Shown: piece after piece, positions 61,926-64,000 of the stretch
How positions within the stretch are numbered: position 1 is the stretch's first letter
Layout: each line of letters begins with the position of its first letter
Origin: Prochlorococcus marinus XMU1408
GTDB lineage: Bacteria > Cyanobacteriota > Cyanobacteriia > PCC-6307 > Cyanobiaceae
Reading direction: 5' to 3'
Assembly (NCBI RefSeq): GCF_003208055.1
Contig: NZ_QJUE01000006.1
Location: 62,001 to 126,000 of the forward strand
DNA: 64,000 nt
Made by a program: the position numbers and the translations under genes
Notes under the pieces: generated by a model
What the model saw: only the letters and a program-made list of their open reading frames with translations
The model's database searches: none
What the model was told of the DNA's origin: nothing

Positions 61926-63619
61926 ATCAATTTATCTTCAACAACATTACCAAAATTATTTGGTTGATCTAATTTCATCAAAATGCCAATTTTGAGAAAC
62001 CAAGTCAAACTCCTAAAAATAAAAGATTGACGTTTTTCAGGAAATCTACTGATTATCTCTAGTGCTGATTGAGGAGCACTTTCTACTGCTTTCAAGATTT
62101 GATATATTTCATCATAACTTGGTAGTATATCTTTCGTAAAATTGACCATATCTAATTTAAAGTAGCTATCTAATCTTTGCATAGCTACTTGAAGGTCATT
62201 ATCAAGCAGGGAAAATAGTGTGTCTGTTGAAAGATTATATGTTGAATAATGTGAGAAAGAATGAAAAGGATCCATACGAGCAGGCCATGGATACTTCAAA
62301 GGTTTTAATTCTTTTACATGAGTCTCTCTGATATCTCTTAAACGCAACCAAAGCGATTCATATTTGGAAATTATCACTCTCCAATCATATGAATCTATTG
62401 CACGTTTTCTACCTGCCTTACCCATTTGACGTATTAAATCAGGTGAATCAAATAATTTGATAAATGCATTAGTAGCCTCTTTTACATCAACGGCAACTAA
62501 AGAAGAGGTTTTCCCACAATACATATCGTAAGTATCCAGTCCTAATGCATGGCGATATGATAAATCATTTCCCAAGCCAGCTGAAGGCATAGTTGTAGGA
62601 ATACGAAAACCATCTATTCCATCTCGCACTGTATCTTTATAGCCATCCCAATCAGAAACCACAACAGGAAGCCCTGCAGCCATGGCCTCAATAGGAGTAA
62701 TACCAAAAGTCTCCTGAATATTGTCGGAAAAAGAGCAGAAAATATCTGCACTCGCCCAAGCTAAATCTCTATTACTTTTATTCCGACCATCTAAATTTAA
62801 AACAGATATATTAGGACAACTCGTTTTAGCTGCTTCAACAAAAGCTTTCGCAATGTATTCATTTGCATGCCATCCACATTCAACAAGGACAACATTTTTA
62901 TTTGTAGCTTGAACTGCGGCTTCTAACGCTTGATACATCACCAAAGGATGGGCCTTAGCATGAAAAGACAATCGCCCCATAAAGAGAACAACAATTGCAT
63001 CGGATGATATTTGAAGTTCTTTGCGAGCAGAATCTTTTTGAAAAGGAGTAAATACGAAATCATCTGTGTGAATACCAAGAGGTATAACTGGTAGTTGAGG
63101 TAAAACAAATGTTGTAATTCCAAGTCTATTCCTAAGAAAATCAACCTGTGCTTGTAAGATATTTTCCACATTTGCTTTAGATGCATTACTAGTACAAATA
63201 AGACAATCCCAAGGGTAAATTGGACTTGAAATTAAATCAACAATCGCATCCATTGCTCTGATTGAAGATGTCGTATGTGTTATTCCACAAAGGCTCCATG
63301 ATCCATGTCGTTCAAGTGAAGCACGTCTAAAAGAATATTTAGAAATATCAGGACCTGGATAGAAGACTAAGCCAGATTCAGAGAGTGCGTTAAGAGAATT
63401 ATTGAAAATAGCTTTAACGGGTTCAGACCTTCCGAAAGAAAGTACTTTTTCTAAATATTCTTTTGCATACTTAGGATCATCTACAAGAACCCAAAATTCA
63501 TCAGTATTACTATGAGTTAAATATCCACGAAGAAATGATTCGCCAGCTGCATTTCTCCCCATTAATTTTGAACCAGAGGTGCTGTAGGCTTCAGGATGAT
63601 AAAAAATTGTTGAAATCAT
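61922..63619 (-). CDS. Glycosyltransferase (GT4-like) with long C-terminal extension
   Basis: A 565-aa GT-B protein. VVLFMGRLSFHAKAHPLVMYQALEAA (about 212-237) and ETFGITPIEAMAAGLPVVVSDWDGYKDTVRDGIDGF (about 305-340) are the acceptor-face and donor-binding motifs. After the core, about 130 residues (from about 425) form an extra helical domain I do not recognise. There is no membrane segment. It lies between the secreted-protein gene's terminator and the second glycosyltransferase, and both may modify that secreted protein or another surface glycan. The link is inferred from position only. Confidence 0.88.
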   Translation of the reverse strand: MISTIFYHPEAYSTSGSKLMGRNAAGESFLRGYLTHSNTDEFWVLVDDPKYAKEYLEKVLSFGRSEPVKAIFNNSLNALSESGLVFYPGPDISKYSFRRASLERHGSWSLCGITHTTSSIRAMDAIVDLISSPIYPWDCLICTSNASKANVENILQAQVDFLRNRLGITTFVLPQLPVIPLGIHTDDFVFTPFQKDSARKELQISSDAIVVLFMGRLSFHAKAHPLVMYQALEAAVQATNKNVVLVECGWHANEYIAKAFVEAAKTSCPNISVLNLDGRNKSNRDLAWASADIFCSFSDNIQETFGITPIEAMAAGLPVVVSDWDGYKDTVRDGIDGFRIPTTMPSAGLGNDLSYRHALGLDTYDMYCGKTSSLVAVDVKEATNAFIKLFDSPDLIRQMGKAGRKRAIDSYDWRVIISKYESLWLRLRDIRETHVKELKPLKYPWPARMDPFHSFSHYSTYNLSTDTLFSLLDNDLQVAMQRLDSYFKLDMVNFTKDILPSYDEIYQILKAVESAPQSALEIISRFPEKRQSFIFRSLTWFLKIGILMKLDQPNNFGNVVEDKLI

Positions 63620-63686
63620 CTATGTTATTAAAAAATAAAAGAATTAAGTCTCAACAAAAATAAGAAAAAATAAAAATAGTTAAAAA

Positions 63687-63710
63687 AAAAGCCACTATGT
63701 AGTGGCTTTT
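63687..63710 (-). terminator. Rho-independent terminator for the edge surface-protein gene (distal hairpin)
   Basis: On the minus strand GCCACT and AGTGGC pair around a 4-base loop, flanked by AAAA before and a run of nine T after. This is a textbook intrinsic terminator, the clearest in the window. It separates the surface-protein gene from the glycosyltransferase genes downstream. Confidence 0.85.
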
Positions 63711-63720
63711 AAAAAAATTA

Positions 63721-63739
63721 CCCCCTCCAAAGGAGGGGG
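63721..63739 (-). terminator. GC-rich hairpin just after the edge surface-protein gene (proximal hairpin)
   Basis: CCCCCTCC and GGAGGGGG form a perfect 8-bp stem with a 3-base loop, 15 bases after the stop codon, followed by TAATTTTTTT on the minus strand. With the distal hairpin it makes a double terminator, or it protects the mRNA 3' end. Confidence 0.7.
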
Positions 63740-63754
63740 AGGTTAACTAAATAG

Positions 63755-64000
63755 TTATGCTCTAAATGTAGTCAAGTTAGCACTAACGATTGATGTCGCA
63801 TCAGTAACACCGGTGAAGGTAGCTATATCAGCAACAACCCAGTCAGTTAGGACTGCGTTTCCACCACCACCAGCTGTAGTTGCAATAGCAGCTGTAGTGT
63901 TTGTTCCATCATCATAGAAAACAAGGATACCGTCACCAGCAATAAAGGTAGCTGCAACAGTTAAGTTTGATCTCATATCTGCTTGTAACTCTGAAGCACT
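63755..64000 (-). CDS. C-terminal end of a probable large secreted surface protein
   Basis: The frame is open to the window edge and 81 codons are visible. The sequence is rich in Ala, Thr, Gly, Val and Asp, has no Cys, Met-poor and Lys-free over long stretches, and ends in VSANLTTFRA. The pattern VAATFIAGDGILVFYDDGTNTTAAI with a following ADIATFTGV resembles the C-terminal domain of cyanobacterial beta-strand-repeat surface proteins that I recall being called bluetail. An ATG at 63976 would give only 73 residues, and I do not take it as the start because the frame continues upstream without a stop. Uncleaved C-terminal signals are typical of type I secreted proteins, such as the nearby system would export. 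Confidence 0.72.
   Translation of the reverse strand, partial: SASELQADMRSNLTVAATFIAGDGILVFYDDGTNTTAAIATTAGGGGNAVLTDWVVADIATFTGVTDATSIVSANLTTFRA

Overview
The window looks like a piece of a low-light Prochlorococcus chromosome. This is inferred from gene content and style, since no search was run. The DNA is AT-rich and the genes are short-spaced and streamlined. It has photosynthesis and cyanobacterial markers (psaC, ndhS, a cyanobacterial response regulator, cyanobacterial small conserved proteins) and a phycoerythrobilin pathway (ho1, pebA, start of pebB). The gene order psaC / acpP-fabF-tkt / thiC is one I associate with marine picocyanobacteria. No insertion sequence, integrase, CRISPR array, rRNA or clear pseudogene was seen.

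Layout. 1-1616: bilin synthesis. 1696-9127: central metabolism and transport: isocitrate dehydrogenase, a four-carbon acid-sugar kinase (DUF1537 type), an FMN alpha-hydroxyacid oxidase, a hexose epimerase, an alpha/beta hydrolase and a cation/proton antiporter. 9292-14282: glycogen phosphorylase, two small conserved proteins, tRNA-Arg(CCU), the RNase P RNA, RNase III and NdhS. 14330-25435: rimM, a two-domain GDP-mannose enzyme, glmS, psaC, fatty acid synthesis, transketolase, and thiC under a TPP riboswitch, then an M20 amidohydrolase. 25432-36150: TPR protein, ruvB, smpB, lysS, response regulator, mreBCD, ssb, DedA protein, ahcY and tsaE. 36096-48263: sugar kinase, mutY, hydrolase, group 2 sigma factor, mgtE, glutathione peroxidase, a paired fluoride channel, gyrB, miaA, infC and a GntR regulator, followed by cysE (48282-49034).

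49056 to the end is a cell-surface region, interrupted only by secA. It holds an ABC-2 polysaccharide exporter whose ATPase carries an N-terminal DUF4214-like domain, and GDP-mannose 4,6-dehydratase. It continues with a four-gene operon: a 61-aa DUF6447-like protein, a cytoplasmic parvulin-type prolyl isomerase, a type I secretion ABC transporter with cyclic-nucleotide-binding-like and degenerate C39-like domains, and an HlyD adaptor. Two overlapping glycosyltransferase genes lie convergent to it. At the window edge is the C-terminus of a Gly/Ala/Thr-rich secreted protein, closed by a double hairpin terminator.

The simplest reading of the last 15 kb is a locus that makes sugar precursors, exports a glycan and secretes a probably glycosylated large surface protein. 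This is the most interesting part of the window. The link between the secretion operon and the partial protein is inference from proximity and protein type.
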